Below, piece by piece: positions 10,640 through 23,330 of a stretch of DNA of 64,000 nucleotides; the first letter of the stretch is position 1, and each line of letters begins with the position of its first letter. The notes beneath the pieces are model-generated. The model did not search any database. It was given only the letters and a program-made list of their open reading frames with translations, and was not told the DNA's origin. The stretch covers positions 3,546,911 through 3,610,910 of the forward strand of contig NC_133482.1 in assembly GCF_025370935.1 (NCBI RefSeq), read 5' to 3'. The position numbers were made by a program, and so were the translations under genes. This stretch comes from Choristoneura fumiferana. Taxonomy: Eukaryota > Arthropoda > Insecta > Lepidoptera > Tortricidae.

Positions 10640-10765
10640 CTATGCCTATGCCTATTGCTTACCTTAGAAAATCTCTATGTATATACTTGTGTTCTCTGTA
10701 CTGTTTACTGTATTGGTGTGCAATAAAGAGTTATTGTATTGTATTGTATTGTATTGTATACTTAC
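10640..10765 (+). repeat. LINE-type tail with (ATTGT)n microsatellite
   Basis: CCTATG repeats near 10638-10652 are followed by GTGTTCTCTGTACTGTTTAC, GTGCAATAAAGAGTTATTGT and a run of ATTGT units to about 10760. The GYRCAATAAAGAGTT end also occurs at 33440, 37590 and 60430, each with a different simple repeat behind it, as for LINE 3' ends. Confidence 0.5.
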
Positions 10766-13446
10766 TTTGGAATAACTCTCTGCCAAGATTCTTGCGGTCC
10801 ATTTGTTTGATGATGGTGATCATTCCAAAGACGCTCGTATATTAAAAAAAAAACGTAAAATAACCCCTTGCAGCTTAAAAATAAAAGTTTTGTTTTTGAT
10901 GCCATCTTTGTTTAGAAATTTGAAAGCAGCAAAGTTGCATTCAAATCTCCGTTAGAATACGGATATTTTACTAAAACCATCATTTATGGTACAGAACCAT
11001 TAAGGCGCGGCATATTTAGAATTCACGGTCGTGATGGACCCGTCTAGGCTTCTGGCGATCGTAGACTGAAATCACGTTGCCCGTTTTGGACATATTTCTG
11101 TATAAGCCTTAGCCTGCGGTGCAGAATTTTCTGTGAAATTTACAACTTGTAGTTGTATCAAGAATGGCGCAGAAAGCTTGGTGTACGTTTATACAGAAAA
11201 CATTACTTACTGAAGTGTCAATCAAGAAATCCCTTTAGCAGCCTAAACCGGCAATGTCAGTAGTTAAAACATAAAATATTTTTCGCATTTACAAGTTGAT
11301 ATGACAAATCAGCCATTTACCATAAAAATGTTAAAGCAGTTTTTCGCTTATACAAATGTTAATAACATTGAAAGTCTTCAGTTATTTTTTATATCACCAA
11401 GACTCATGCGTGTTTTTTTTTAAACCAATAAATAGGTAAAGACTGTCGCTACTCTAAAAGCATTATATAACAAGCACAATTACAATTGTTTTCCCATCAT
11501 TTATTTTCATTTGAGATTACAAGCATGAGTTTTGTTATATAACCTAATTGTTACAGTAACTTTATTAAATTATAAAGTGGAGGAACAGGCAAATATGACA
11601 AAAACAAAGTTCACACTCAAACGTTTAGTGTTTAATTAGAAATACTAATTTCAGTTTCAAAGATCGTACTACATATATTAGCGTTATACTTAGGTACATA
11701 TACATCGAAATTCACATTCATCTAAAGTTGGCACAAAGAGCCTATTATTACAAACTACTTAAAGTGTACCCTTTGAAACAGAACTTAAATTAATTTCTAA
11801 GTTCATTCAAATTGACCAGATAATTGTTTGAAACCTAAGTTCACAACGTCCCTAAAATAAGCCATAACATAATGGGGGCTATAGTATTTTATGGGTATAG
11901 TCGTAAGAAATAACAAGCACTCCTAGAAAGGCTAATGGTCGACGCTTTAGGCATATTCACTCCTCAAGAAGCAATTAAGCTACTTTATTTCTTTCATTAG
12001 ATCGCGATTCTGTTAACGCTTTATTTATGGGGAAAAGTTTCTTTATTCCTCGAATAGTTTCCTGGGAAAGACGTTCATCAGTGAACTTTGTTGGTACAAT
12101 GTTGCTCGTTTCGAGTCCGAGTGCTAATTCAATTAAAAGAAATACCGGATTCGACTTTACAATGAATTTTACTTTGTTTGTTTGAGTAATTACATTACCT
12201 CCACCCGCGCTTGGGGAGTAATAAGCAGAGTAATAAAACCGAGTACTAGCACGGATTCGTAAGCCATTACGTTTTTCATTTAAAATTTATCTTGATACCG
12301 GTTTTAGTACGTATTTGTGCGGATGACACCGCATACCAGATTTCGGTTTCTTGAGGAATATTTTTAGCGATCAGCGCGATAAGAATTTTGGGCCAGATCC
12401 ATGATAATATTTGCATTTGCGTGCGACGGAATTCGCGTGTTCAGTTCAAAGACAGAATTTATCCTTATATCTCTTTGATAAACGATGCGGAGAAGCGAGA
12501 TTTCCGTATAGTTCATTGTCTAAGTTTCAGTACGTTTCATGCGTTCTCACGCAGCGGCACCGACCGATCTGCGTCTGTCCTCTGAATACTAATGAGTTAA
12601 TCTTTTATATCACGTTTTTGTGAAACAAAGAGATGAGGGCAAGTATAAGATAAAACGTCCAGCTGAACTAGACCCGTCGTTAGCTGCACGCATCATCCTG
12701 GACAGTCCGCGATTTGAATAGCAAGGGAGGTGAGGGAGGTCTTCCATTTGGTTTTGAACAGCGGTGGTCGAGTGTGAGCCTGTATTAAGCAGCAGTGGAA
12801 TTATGAAGCATGTGCTCTTTGAATACTAAACGGCCATTTTGAAACGCCGAGCCGGTGGAAGCAAAGCGACCGTGGAAGCGGCATTCATAAAGATACCAGT
12901 ATGACTAATCTATTTTTTTTTGTATTCTAACACGCGATATTCATATGCTAATAAAGTCATTCCTAGTTTTAAGAATCGAAGGTGATGACGAAATAAAAAT
13001 ACGCTGTCTTTAAAAAATAAAAGCGCTGGCTACTGTGCGAATTGATGGCGTGCCGTTTAACTTAACTGGTATCGCAATGTTTGTCTATCAGTAACAAGTA
13101 ACGAGAACGTTAAATAAATGAACCCATTAAACCCAGGTAATAGTTCCCCGTTCAGTCAACTAGGGAGTTAGTTAACTGATGCTAGAGATAGTTTAAAATG
13201 CAAAGATCGTGAATGGTTAAGGCGAGGGCGAGGACATTATATTTCCGTGCCTCGGAGATCCTTCCCTTGCTAGTTAAAGGTCTTATGCGTCCCTAGGGAA
13301 GCCAAGGGGTTGTCCACCTGAATCGATGTTGGTCACAAAGGGTTGAGCAACCTTACGGCCAGGAAACGAAACTGCGACAAGCGGTGTGTTCAGCGAATTC
13401 TCTGTCCATTGCGTGGTTGAGATGCTTAATACTTAGCGGTTAATTG
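10766..13446. other. No gene recognised
   Basis: About 2.7 kb without a repeat family or coding region I can name. 12640-12900 is locally GC-richer. The two overlapping frames at 12388-12623 show no motif. Conservation against related genomes would be needed to see regulatory sequence. Confidence 0.5.
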
Positions 13447-13487
13447 GCAACACGCGCAATGTATTAGAAAATTGCTTGCCGCACCGC
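13447..13487 (+). repeat. Short dispersed repeat, copy 2
   Basis: Matches 543-583 over about 41 bases with six substitutions, in the same orientation. Confidence 0.5.
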
Positions 13488-14204
13488 CGGCTGTACTTAC
13501 ACGTCACTGGGTCGTTAGAGGAGGAGTCAACAGAGATTTCAACCAGGTACCTACCTTATATTATTTTTAGTGACGGATTATAGAAGTAAGTAGATAAAAT
13601 GATGGTAAAGGAATATATTATTCTTGTAATATTTATATGAAAATATTTTGTAAACATACTCGTAATACTTACTATCGAAATAGTCTCAGTATCAACGTGC
13701 AGTAATATTATGTCAAATAATTTCAGCTACTTACTGTTTATCTTTCTCTACCGTCTTGACATTTCTTTTTTCAGAACAACGACAAAACATGTTGCTAAGA
13801 GTATAAATTTAATGAAGGGTAACTGACGGATAAATTTGTAGTTATTTTACAATAAAGACTTTGTAAAGCGCTTTTGCAACAACACAGACCATTTTCCAAA
13901 TTTTCATTATCAATCATTCTTGCCAGAGAAACGAATTTGTTACAAAACCGATGGAGTATCGAAGGATCGAAATAGAAACTTACGAAGTCATTTGTATGTA
14001 AGGAGCGTCCGTGCGGCTGTACTGTTTTGAATAAATCTTAACGTTAAATACTAACTCAATAAGAAGACCCCGTTTTACCTACTGAGTGCTTAATGAATTG
14101 AAAAAAGGTTAAACTGATTTGCATCTGAAATGTGGCGCTTTTTTGTTACAGAACAGTAAAAATGTGTGAAATGGTAGAATAAACTGCTATTTTTTTTAAA
14201 AAGC
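13488..14204. other. No gene recognised
   Basis: AT-rich sequence without a recognisable family or coding frame. Confidence 0.5.
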
Positions 14205-14324
14205 TTCCACGGTGTCCCACTGCAGGGCCTCCCCCTTCTACTTCCACTCGTCTCTGGCTTCGGTAAAATGTCACCAGTCCAGCTGGAATCTCTCCAAGTC
14301 GTCCCGCCACCTATTAGGTCTACC
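14205..14324 (-). mobile_element. LINE reverse transcriptase C-terminus, distal half
   Basis: On the minus strand one frame reads GRPNRWRDDLERFQLDW, then FTEARDEWK, then GEALQWDTVEA. This is the standard order GRPKRRWRDDL...W...A-DR--WK-LGEAF-QQWD of non-LTR retrotransposon C-termini. It continues the fragment at 14591-14715, from which it is separated by an inserted element. Confidence 0.7.
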
Positions 14325-14590
14325 AGGTGCAGGTGGTAGGACCTTGTGCAAGGTCCGCCCGGATTGCTACCAACATCTTGCTCGCTAATCCTGCCGTGAA
14401 GCAGCAGTGCTTGCACTGTTGTGTTTCGGCGTGGAGAGTAAGACAGCCGGTGAAATTACTGGCACTTGAGGTATCCCATCTTAGGCTTCTCAATACCCGT
14501 GGTGTTGCAGATGTTTATGGGTGGTGGTGATCTCTTACCATCAGGAGACCCACTTGCTCGTTTGCCATCCAGTAGAATAAAACAAAAAAA
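14325..14590 (+). mobile_element. Retroposon (GTGGTAGGACCTTGTGCAAG...CTCGTTTGCC family) inserted in a LINE
   Basis: Starts GGTGGTAGGACCTTGTGCAA, contains AAGCAGCAGTGCTTGCACTG and GTTGTGTTTCGGCGTGGAGA, and ends ACCATCAGGAGACC...CTCGTTTGCC with an A-rich tail. Short TCTAC direct repeats lie at each junction (14319-14323 and 14593-14597). It splits a minus-strand LINE, so it is younger than that LINE. Confidence 0.7.
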
Positions 14591-14715
14591 CCTCTACTCC
14601 GATACCCGTGCCGTCCCATGGCACCCAATCAGTGGTGATTTTGGTCCAGCGATCCGGATGCATCTGGCAGACATGTCCTGCCCAGTCCCATTTGAATTTG
14701 GCGCTCTTCGTCGTT
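14591..14715 (-). mobile_element. LINE reverse transcriptase C-terminus, proximal half
   Basis: The minus strand reads AKFKWDWAGHVCQMHPDRWT then KITTDWVPWDGTGIGV. This is the KWRWAGH-ARM-DDRWT---L-W-P block that precedes GRP-RW-DDL in lepidopteran LINEs. With 14205-14324 it makes one continuous, 5'-truncated LINE end interrupted by an insertion. Confidence 0.7.
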
Positions 14716-14973
14716 TATTTTCAAACTTACTACTATGAGTAGGTATTTAAAATTTAGTCTAGTGGTTATAGAATCTGATTAAAATGTCAAAGGTCATGGG
14801 TTCGGTTAGCGTCAGGACAGATATTTACAGTATATTTACAGTATCATTGGACAACGTGAGAATATCATGCGGGTTGTGGTACATTGATGATAATGTTTGA
14901 TTACTTTTTAATCCATCTATGTGCGAGCCCGCAATGTAACAAAACTTGCACGATTTTTATGTACCTACTGTCT

Positions 14974-15237
14974 AAATAAATAAATAAATATCACGGGACA
15001 ATTCACACCAATTGACCTAGTCCCAAAGTAAGCTTAGCAAAGCTTGTGCTATGGGTACTAAGCAACGGATAAATATAATTATATAGATAGATACATACTT
15101 AAATACATATTAAACACCCAAGACCCGAGAACAAACATTCGTATTTTTCATACAAATATCTGCCCCGACACGGGAATCGAACCCGGGACCTCAAGCTTCG
15201 TAGTCAGGTTCTCTAACCACTAGGCCATCTGGTCGTC
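14974..15237 (-). mobile_element. tRNA-headed SINE, near full length (SINE-B)
   Basis: The minus strand begins with a tRNA-like head at 15170-15237 (A box TGGCCTAGTGG, anticodon-arm-like CTGACTACGAAG, B box GGGTTCGATTCCC). It ends TTGGTGTGAATTGTCCCGTG with a (TATT)n tail. Another full copy is at 60151-60400 and a head-only piece at 24843-24920. A tRNA finder may report the head as a tRNA pseudogene. Confidence 0.8.
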
Positions 15238-15614
15238 AAAATAAAATAATAAATGTACTTTAATTTGACATAAAATACGCATAGATTCACTTTAATCAAA
15301 CACAGTAGGTACCCAAGAGGCACGTAATAAAACAGACCATTGTCAAAACTCACAAACGCAGCAATTATCATTAGGAATAAAAGTCACTGTCATGAGTATA
15401 GAATCATTATGTCATTAGCGAAATCTTCACCAGATGTCGCCTCATTAGGGTATAGTCATAGGAAATGCCACAAGAGTTTCAACTCACTGAGAATACCGCA
15501 AAATTTTGTTGGGCTCTTCCAAGTTCTACCAGCCGATGTAAAATTGCCGCGCCGATTAGGTAAATTAAACAGAGAAACAATATTTTTTTTACAAATGGGT
15601 TTGGGGTGACAAAT

Positions 15615-15850
15615 TTTGCGTTTTTCCAGAAATTTCCTGCCTCGCACAGCAAAACTCTGGAATGAGCTATCGCCTGCGGTATTCCCGGACCGCTATGACC
15701 TTCAAGTTTTCAAGAAAAGAGCGTACTCCTACCTTAAAGGCCGGCAACGCACTTGTGACTCTTCTGCTGTTGCAGGTGTCCATGGGCGACGGTAATCACT
15801 TACCATCAGGCGATCCGCCTGCTCGTTTGCCCCCTATACCATAAAAAAAA
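15615..15850 (+). mobile_element. LINE 3' end with RT C-terminal coding remnant
   Basis: With frame breaks the plus strand encodes FSRNFLPRTAKLWNEL, then AVFPDRYDLQVFKKRAYSYL, then KGRQRTCDSSAVAGVHGRR. It then runs into the 3' end ACCATCAGGCGATCC...CTCGTTTGCCCCCTATACC and an A-run. The RTA-LWN-LP--VFP--YD---FK-R block is typical of the extreme C-terminus of CR1/jockey-like reverse transcriptases. A closely related copy on the minus strand is at 51911-52175. Confidence 0.75.
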
Positions 15851-16216
15851 ATTTTCAAGCATGACACATTTTCTCATCTTAAGACAAGTCTGAACTAGAA
15901 AAATAATTTGATACCACTTTTAAAAATATAACTGCATCTAGACAACCTTACCGTTATTGGCCCAGCGTGCACCTTCCCCGACGCAACCATTTCCCCTCTA
16001 AAGACCCTTTGCAAAGCACACGAAGATGATCAGTATAACAAAATTAAAAGCAAATTTCCAACAAAATAAATAATTTTACTAAATGTTCTCTCTGCTACAA
16101 TACTTTCTGTTATTGGATAACTTACTCCTATATATCCTACCATTATAGATTGAGTTTAACTGAATGCGATAGTTTATTAAATAAATTAAATACTTGTTTA
16201 ATTTGAATTTTGTTCT
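15851..16216. other. No feature recognised
   Basis: Unassigned AT-rich DNA. Confidence 0.5.
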
Positions 16217-16312
16217 TGTTATCTTACGTGACAAATATCTAAGATGCCGTCTCAGTTAACTAAAACAAAATAACCTGGGACGGTATCACAAAATATGTGT
16301 CACATAAAATAA
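16217..16312. repeat. Imperfect inverted repeat with 40-bp arms
   Basis: 16217-16256 (GTTATCTTACGTGACAAATA then TCTAAGATGCCGTCTCAGTT) pairs with 16272-16312 (AACCTGGGACGGTATC then ACAAAATATGTGTCACATAA AATAAC) at roughly four fifths of positions, around a 15-nt A-rich loop. It could be an old MITE remnant or a precursor-like hairpin. No expression evidence can be read from sequence. Confidence 0.5.
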
Positions 16313-19300
16313 CTAGAATTAAAAAAAAACAGAGAGAGAACTTAAACAAGCCGTTAAGCTAGAATACGGAATAAACCATTTTTTACCGTTCCTGTCATTA
16401 AATTTAGTGAATAATGCTGACTCATGGAGTACAATTACACCTAATGAATTGTCTAATTCCCGCACTGGACACTGACAGTATATTAATAGGCTCAGTTATG
16501 TTTGTACGGGCATTTCTTCATGATATGGTAGGGTTGGGATATCGATGATTTTCTGGTGAGAGAGCGGTTATCGATACACTACTAGTGTAACACTAATCGA
16601 TTTAATGAGACATCAATACGTATAAGTAAAGTACCCAGTAAAAACGTTCGTGTAATTTCACTATCCTATATAACGGCATTAAAGACGTTATTTTGTTTTC
16701 CTACCTATTCATGTTTTCAATTAACACAAAAACTAGACCGGTAAGTACTCAATAAATATTTCAATTTCATTTAGCATTGCTTATTGTTTACATAAAAAAA
16801 TAATTTATAAACTCTCTTTACTAAGCTTTCGCTTTTAATTCGCAATCCAAATAAAATATGAAATTAGCTTTTTGTCAAAAGTTTCATACAACGAACAGTA
16901 AATCCAATCATCGATACAATAACATACCGATAAAAGTTCAGCCCTATGACACACTTGTGTTAATATAAATATGAATGTACTATGAATATTGCTTTTGAAT
17001 AAGGCTGCCATCTCAAAAATGTAAAATGAACACCACAATGGCATTCTGTACATTTGAAGCTTTGTGTTGTAAATATTTTGTTAGAAAGAATAATGCATTT
17101 AGATTCATTATCTTATAGAACATTAACTCCAGCAGGATGTTACAAAATGCTTAAATCCATATCTAGTTAGGCAACTGAATTGTTTGTCTTCACTTATTTA
17201 AAGTAAAAAAAAAAATGTTTTTTATTTTCATATTTAGATAAGTTCTCTTAAACCTAAAGTTGTATTTGTTTTCTGTAACCCAAATCTATTAACATTTGCA
17301 TTTAGATATGAAGTTTTATTTGAAATTGCACGTTCAATATTTTTTGACACCATTATGATTTTTAAAATTTTGTGGGATTTTTAGTTTGGCATATATTTAT
17401 TTGCTAATTTCCTTTTTGCAATTGATAATTGTAATTTTGTTAGTTAATTGATAATGAAATTATTCTTTATAAGTTTTTACAAAATCTTCATTATAATATA
17501 CGCGTAGAAAACTTTTTGTAAAGCCTTAAAAGTGTATAATGTTTTTCATTCTAGTTATTTGTAATCTTTCTACAACTGATTCCTATAATGAAACACCACT
17601 AGATCATACGAATTATGACCATCTCTCCTTCTCACATAACGCTAGTTGAAAAGGGACAAGCGGTCCAGTCACGTACTGAACCACTGAGACTCGTAGCATC
17701 ACGTCTCATCGAAATGAATCAATTGGTGGTTGTAATGAAGACATTACTGTCTGATTCCCTGTAGATATCTATCTCTGTAATCGATTGCATCACGATCGCA
17801 TGTAGGGTCTGCGGAATCGTTTCTGTTGGTTATGTTGATGATTTAGTTGAAATACCTCATTAATCTTATTAGTTTTATAGGCTTTTATATAACCTGAAAC
17901 GTTCGTATATTTTTCGACCACCTCCTGGTATCTCGTTGAACTGAAATTTGGCATACAAACTCAATAATCTGGTTGAGAGATTCTGGTGAATCAGCCTGGG
18001 TCGTCTCTGCAGAACGGAACTTTTGAACGTAATTTGAACAGTCAAAGAGCAAAAAAAAACTTATTTTAAAAATTCAATTTTTAACAAAAACTTATCGTAT
18101 GTGTCATTATGAATCATACAATAATGTCAATTTGATTCTGATTTCAATGAAGCTGTTAAACTGACTTCTGCAGATTTAGACAATAACGTTAAAAAATAAA
18201 CAATCATAATGATTGTTGTGAAACAATGATTGTTTAAGCTAAATAAAAAACATATAAAGATACGCAATGATAGATAGAACAATGTCCTTCAAAATAATGC
18301 TTATGGTTCAACTAAAGGAGTTAATTAACTTTCTTTGGTAAAAGATCTTAAGCAGTGTAGGTAAACTTTTAACAGATCCTTTAGTTTTCTGGTTCCAGTA
18401 CCCTTTGAGGCAACATCTCCCTTTCAGTCGCTTTATTAGTATTCAGAACAAACTTTTGGGGTCTTTGATTTAGATCTGTATCGGTAATAATGTATAATGT
18501 ACCTGGTACGTGCTTTGGAAACACATTTAATCTAGGTATATTTTTAGATTATGTTGTACTCACATTTTTATCTGTCACCAGAGTTTAATAATCGCTGTAC
18601 CAGAATGTGGCAAGAAAAGTTGCAACATGGCCACAACCACTACAATATTTGAGTAAAAATAGTAATAATAAATCACTTTAGACAAGAAAAAACAGCTTTA
18701 GAGTTAATTCGGAAAAATGTGCTCCAAGAGGGTAAAAGAGTAATATGCATTTTTTATGCCCTAACAGGATATCCAAATCAGATTCTGCGGGCAAGTTGTC
18801 AAAGGTTATCATCATGCTATAGTCTTTTTTTATATTTTATACTGTGCAGTTTACATAAATAAATGATATATATGATAGTATGGTTTTGCTCGTTGCATTA
18901 TTGTAAAATGTTAATTTGTTTTTCTATTTAGTAAATAAATGAAAAAAAATATATAAAGTATTTTTACAGCAAAGAAAATACAAACGCTTAGTTCGGTTCT
19001 TAAATCAACTCAATACTCGAAAAAATCATCAACTAACTGCTAAACGACAAAAAATGAGAAACAACTTGTACCGTAATGAATGAGACAAAAGAGTAATCAA
19101 TGCAATAAAAGGAAGACTGACAAACTTTTTATGTTTCAACACTCGAAACCTTTTTCTGCGTATCGAAAAGAACCCACGTACAACAGGCCAAATTAACAGA
19201 CAACTATGACAAGTTACAAGTGTTTAAGACAAAGCAAATCTGCAAATCAGATATCTTAGTCAATGCTGTATTGTAAAGAGATAAAGATGAGAATGCGACG

Positions 19301-20762
19301 ACACTTGACTACGACGCTGGTGGTGTTATATTGGTTATTTTGTAGCACCATTCAGACTTTTGTGTCCGCTTTTATAAAGACAATGAGCAAGACAAAGAGG
19401 TCTCAGCGAGTGGTCAACATTCTACTCGTCATAGCGTACAGACGGGCTTACTTTTTGAGTACGTGACTAATATTTACTGCTCGTGACACCACAGCGTAAC
19501 ATGTTAATAATGATGGAGAAAAATGTTAGAATTGTCATGCCATTAATGTAATTTGACCGATCACGATTTAAATGTTGTCGATTTGATAATCGTGATTGCG
19601 TTTTAGAAATAATGTTAGAACGCGCCTTAGTTAATACACTTGGCAGTTTACACGTATGCTTACACATTTTCGTGTACTCGTAAGTTCTTTGGTAATCGAA
19701 AATTAAGCAACTGGTTATCAACAGAAGCTTGCAGAGGCGTTTGAAACCTAGAAGGCTAAAATAAAATATATCCGCATGTGTTACGCTCCGAAGTACAACA
19801 ACAATTAGCACGCGGAAATATGAACGAGTAAGATTCGTTGATTCGAATGTACGTACATACCTTGTACAAGACTATACCAGTTATATTTGCAAAAAGCGTT
19901 AAGAAATATTCCGAAGGGAAGCTGCGACGTAAAAAACAGTTGAAAGCCGATTACGAATACAAAATACGAGTACATGTCGAAAAAGCGTCTCTATTATTCC
20001 TCTTTGACATAAAAACGATATTTGATACAGAAGAATCAAGTGACTGTAATAAACACGGCAAAATATTTCTCACTTTGTAAAAACGTGAAATTTATGCCTA
20101 CGGTGCCTGTAAGATGTTAATCGACGCTACGATAGGGGCGTGCAGGTAACCGAATAGAGGTACCCCGAATAGTTTTTACGCGGCAAAGCCTTTGAAAACG
20201 TTTGAGGGTTAAATTCGCTTTCACGGCAAATCAGTTTGCGAAACCCCTTTGATTTAGAAAAAGAGAAGTTTAAAAAGGCCCGGTTTAAAAGCTAAGCGCT
20301 CGTAAAAAACAAGTAATAGTATTAATTTGTATTTAAGGGGATTCTTTTGCGATTGAGTTGTCAAGTGAAAAGGGATAAAGGTTTTGCGGTGTTTAAGAGT
20401 TTAAGATAAAATCGATTGACAGCTGTTTTTTGTTCAGTTAAGTGAGAAAGTAATTGGGCAGTTGTTAATTTCAAATCAACGGACAAAAAACATGTCAAGA
20501 GATTATGATTAAACAAAACGTGATCAATTTTGATGTTTCTTACAGTTACTTGAGCTCTTGTATGGGTAATGAAGCAAAATGAGGTCTTGAAATACCTAGC
20601 GAGGTACTTTTTAGAACACTAACAAAATATGTGATGTACTCTTAGTAATTTATACACTTGTTTTAATTGAGTTCAAATATAATCAGTTTTTCGGATGATA
20701 ATGGTAGGTATAAGAGAAATAATAGTTATTTATGCAACAAGAGAGCAAAGTTGTTTTTTGTT
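16313..20762. other. No gene recognised; repeat-poor stretch
   Basis: About 4.4 kb with no transposon family, RNA gene or coding region I can name. Small perfect hairpins occur, for example near 18198-18235 (AAACAATCAT against ATGATTGTTT). The frame at 19467-19811 (114 codons, minus strand) shows no domain and has chance-like composition. Confidence 0.5.
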
Positions 20763-20939
20763 GCGAGTGTTGATTTTGAATCCCGAGTAAGCGAAGGATT
20801 CTATAATTGAATCACGAGCGTCAGCGAGTGGTTCTAGGTTAGAATCCTAAGAGCAGCAAGGGATTCAAATACACGACATGCAAAAAAACTTTGGTCTCGT
20901 GTGACACATACAATTTTTCAGCTCAGCAGCGAGAACATC
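20763..20939 (+). repeat. CGAGCGAAGCAAGCG-type dispersed repeat, copy 2
   Basis: Parallels 1777-1904 in order: CGAGTG, AGTAAGCGAAGGATTCTA, GAATCACGAGCG, then ACACGACATGCAAAA, CTCGTGTGACAC and CAGCAGCGAGAAC. It retains more of the internal units (GAGCG-CAGCGAGTGGTTCTA, CTAAGAGCAGCAAGGGATTC). Non-coding. Confidence 0.5.
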
Positions 20940-23262
20940 ATTTAAATGTAACTTAATAATAAAACCACATATACCTACCTGTTTACAAAACAAACACATT
21001 TTTTTTAAATATAATCCGATTATTAAGAAACAAATATAATAATCACATTTAACACCATAAAAAAGTGTCCAGTAGATACAATACAAATCTCATACTTCTT
21101 GTGCTAGGTATGTCACACTTATTTTTTTAAACTGCAAACAGCCTCATCTTGGGGTCATTAAAAAGGTTGAACAATAAACGTATAATTTATTATAAATGTT
21201 ATTAAACCTTTAAATATGAATTTTATTAAGATTTCTATTACATAAACATAAATAGACTTGTTAAAAATTCATTCAATTTAACAAATATTTATTCCAACTG
21301 TAGAGTATACGGAATTATTTTATAAAAAAAAACAAGACAAGCGGCTTTCGTGCAACGAGGTTGCATACTTTATTAAAAGATTTACATTTACGGGAAAATT
21401 TACATTTTGGAAATATTTCGTTGTCATGTAATTTATTAGGTATCTATCGATATATTTTTAATATCAAAATTTTTATTTAAGATTGTAATCAACACATTTG
21501 ATCCTATCTCTCGCTTTTTTCGTGTTGAAGGTAAAACGTTTCGTAAAAAAGTTTTCGTGTCGTGGTCAAAGTAAAGTTCAAATATTTGGAATTCAGTAAG
21601 TAGACCCAACACTGTTACTCAGCATTTAAAAAATAATAATTAAAAAGTTACTTTGTCTCACGGCGTGAGCAAAATGCGATTTTGCTCAATGATTTCTCAT
21701 AGCAAAACCTGCGTGTTTGAGGTGCTGAGGTGAAAAAATATTTTCCAATGTTATTATACATTAGTCCTATATGGAAATGGAAAGAGTAAAAACTGCAACA
21801 AAAAGACAGTAAAAATGATAAAAGGCTATAAAATGGTTGTCTGTCACCAACTAGCAAAAGGTAATACCAATTTTGTTACACCATTACTTAATACGTTTTA
21901 CTTGTAAACTCGTGCCTCCTTAAAAGCATTTCAATCCACACACAGCCGGCTCAAAGTTAATAAATTCATTACTCAAATAGAGTGAGCCATTAGAATAAAT
22001 CAAAAGCGGATGAGACAAAACACGGTAACAAAGGGTAACACGATGGGAGAAATCACGATCCAGAGAACCCCGGGTTCGTGATAAAGTAACTGTAGAATGG
22101 TCACGAGGCAGATTTATTTGCTAACCCGTTTATAAATCAACAGTTAATGCTGTATTAATATTTATTGGCGATACAATTACTGTTATATCTTTATCGATTG
22201 TTTTGCGGCAGCGTTTAAAATTATCATGTTGTAGGTAAGTTGACGATATGATCATTTGCAACGCGATTATCTTGTACGTTTACAAATGGTTTTTCCACCT
22301 TGAATCTTTTTGGGAGCAGCTCATCAGATCAGATCAGCTCATAGTCATTAGTGTATTTTCATATTTTGAAAGGTTATACATAATTATTAATTTGTTCGCT
22401 TTTATCACTTTTATGCTCATAGGTAGTAAACTAATTTCTTTTTCGCAAAAATATTTCACTAGTTTGTCGAAGTAACTTTACAGACTAAATTTACGAAGAA
22501 TACCAGTGGTATGTTTATGTGTGTATGCGTGGCCAAAGATATCTATACATTTAGTACCTTGCCATTGTATACCTTGTGGCATGCCTTCTGATAATTTTAC
22601 ACCAATTTAAAATACGAAAAGATATCGACAAGGTGGAGTCATTCACGATGACGCGTGCCGTGATTCTTATTACAATGTCATTAATCTCTAATTATGACAA
22701 AATCACGCGTTTTCGTGGATGGCACTAGGTATTGTAAAGTGTCAAAATATCTTTGACCTCACCTGCATACTGTTACAATGCAGCAGATTTAGAACTAAGA
22801 CACGCAAAATTGACGGTTACTTTTTAAGCTAAATATAAAACAAAGACAAAGTCCCTTGCAACCGGTCGCAGAAGCTTTCTTTCAACCAGTTTTTTACAAC
22901 TACCCCATAGCTATGATCTGTGAGTGATGGCCCACCGTTGCTTATAGTGGTACACAAAGAGGAAAGAAAAAAAGAAGCGTCAAACTGACGGCGCAAAATA
23001 GAGAACCGAATACCTTGTAACCCGACGCTACGGAATCATGACGTTTGTTTACGGCCTCCGATAGCCTTTTGTCACTCGTATCAGCGCTTTGCCGTACAAT
23101 GTGCAGAGACAAAATTCAGAAGCACGAGTTGAACATAACAAAATATCTCTGACAGTCCAACGTACATTAATTTCACATTCTAATAATGAGAATTTCAATT
23201 TATCAAACGTGGATTGAAACTAGAAACCATTATAATTTAAATAGATGTAAGTATTCAAATTT
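20940..23262. other. No gene recognised
   Basis: AT-rich, with no repeat family recognised. A somewhat GC-richer stretch lies at about 22960-23100. No open frame has a motif. Confidence 0.5.
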
Positions 23263-23330
23263 ACCGGGAAGGGCCTGTAACAGGAGCAAATAATTAAAAC
23301 ATAGATCTCACTCGTCAGACTGGACGATAT
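23263..23330 (+). mobile_element. Fragment of the CCGGGTGTGGCCTGTA element
   Basis: ACCGGG then GGGCCTGTAACAGGAGCAAA and TAATTAAAACATAGATC follows the left end of the 32926 copy; similarity fades after about 65 bases. No matching right end was found. Confidence 0.5.

Noticed and set aside
15170..15237. tRNA gene on the minus strand
   Set aside because: Box A and B are good, but the sequence is joined to a SINE body with a TATT tail and repeated at 24.8 and 60.3 kb; it is a SINE head.
19467..19811. 114-codon minus-strand frame
   Set aside because: Composition and lack of motifs fit chance.
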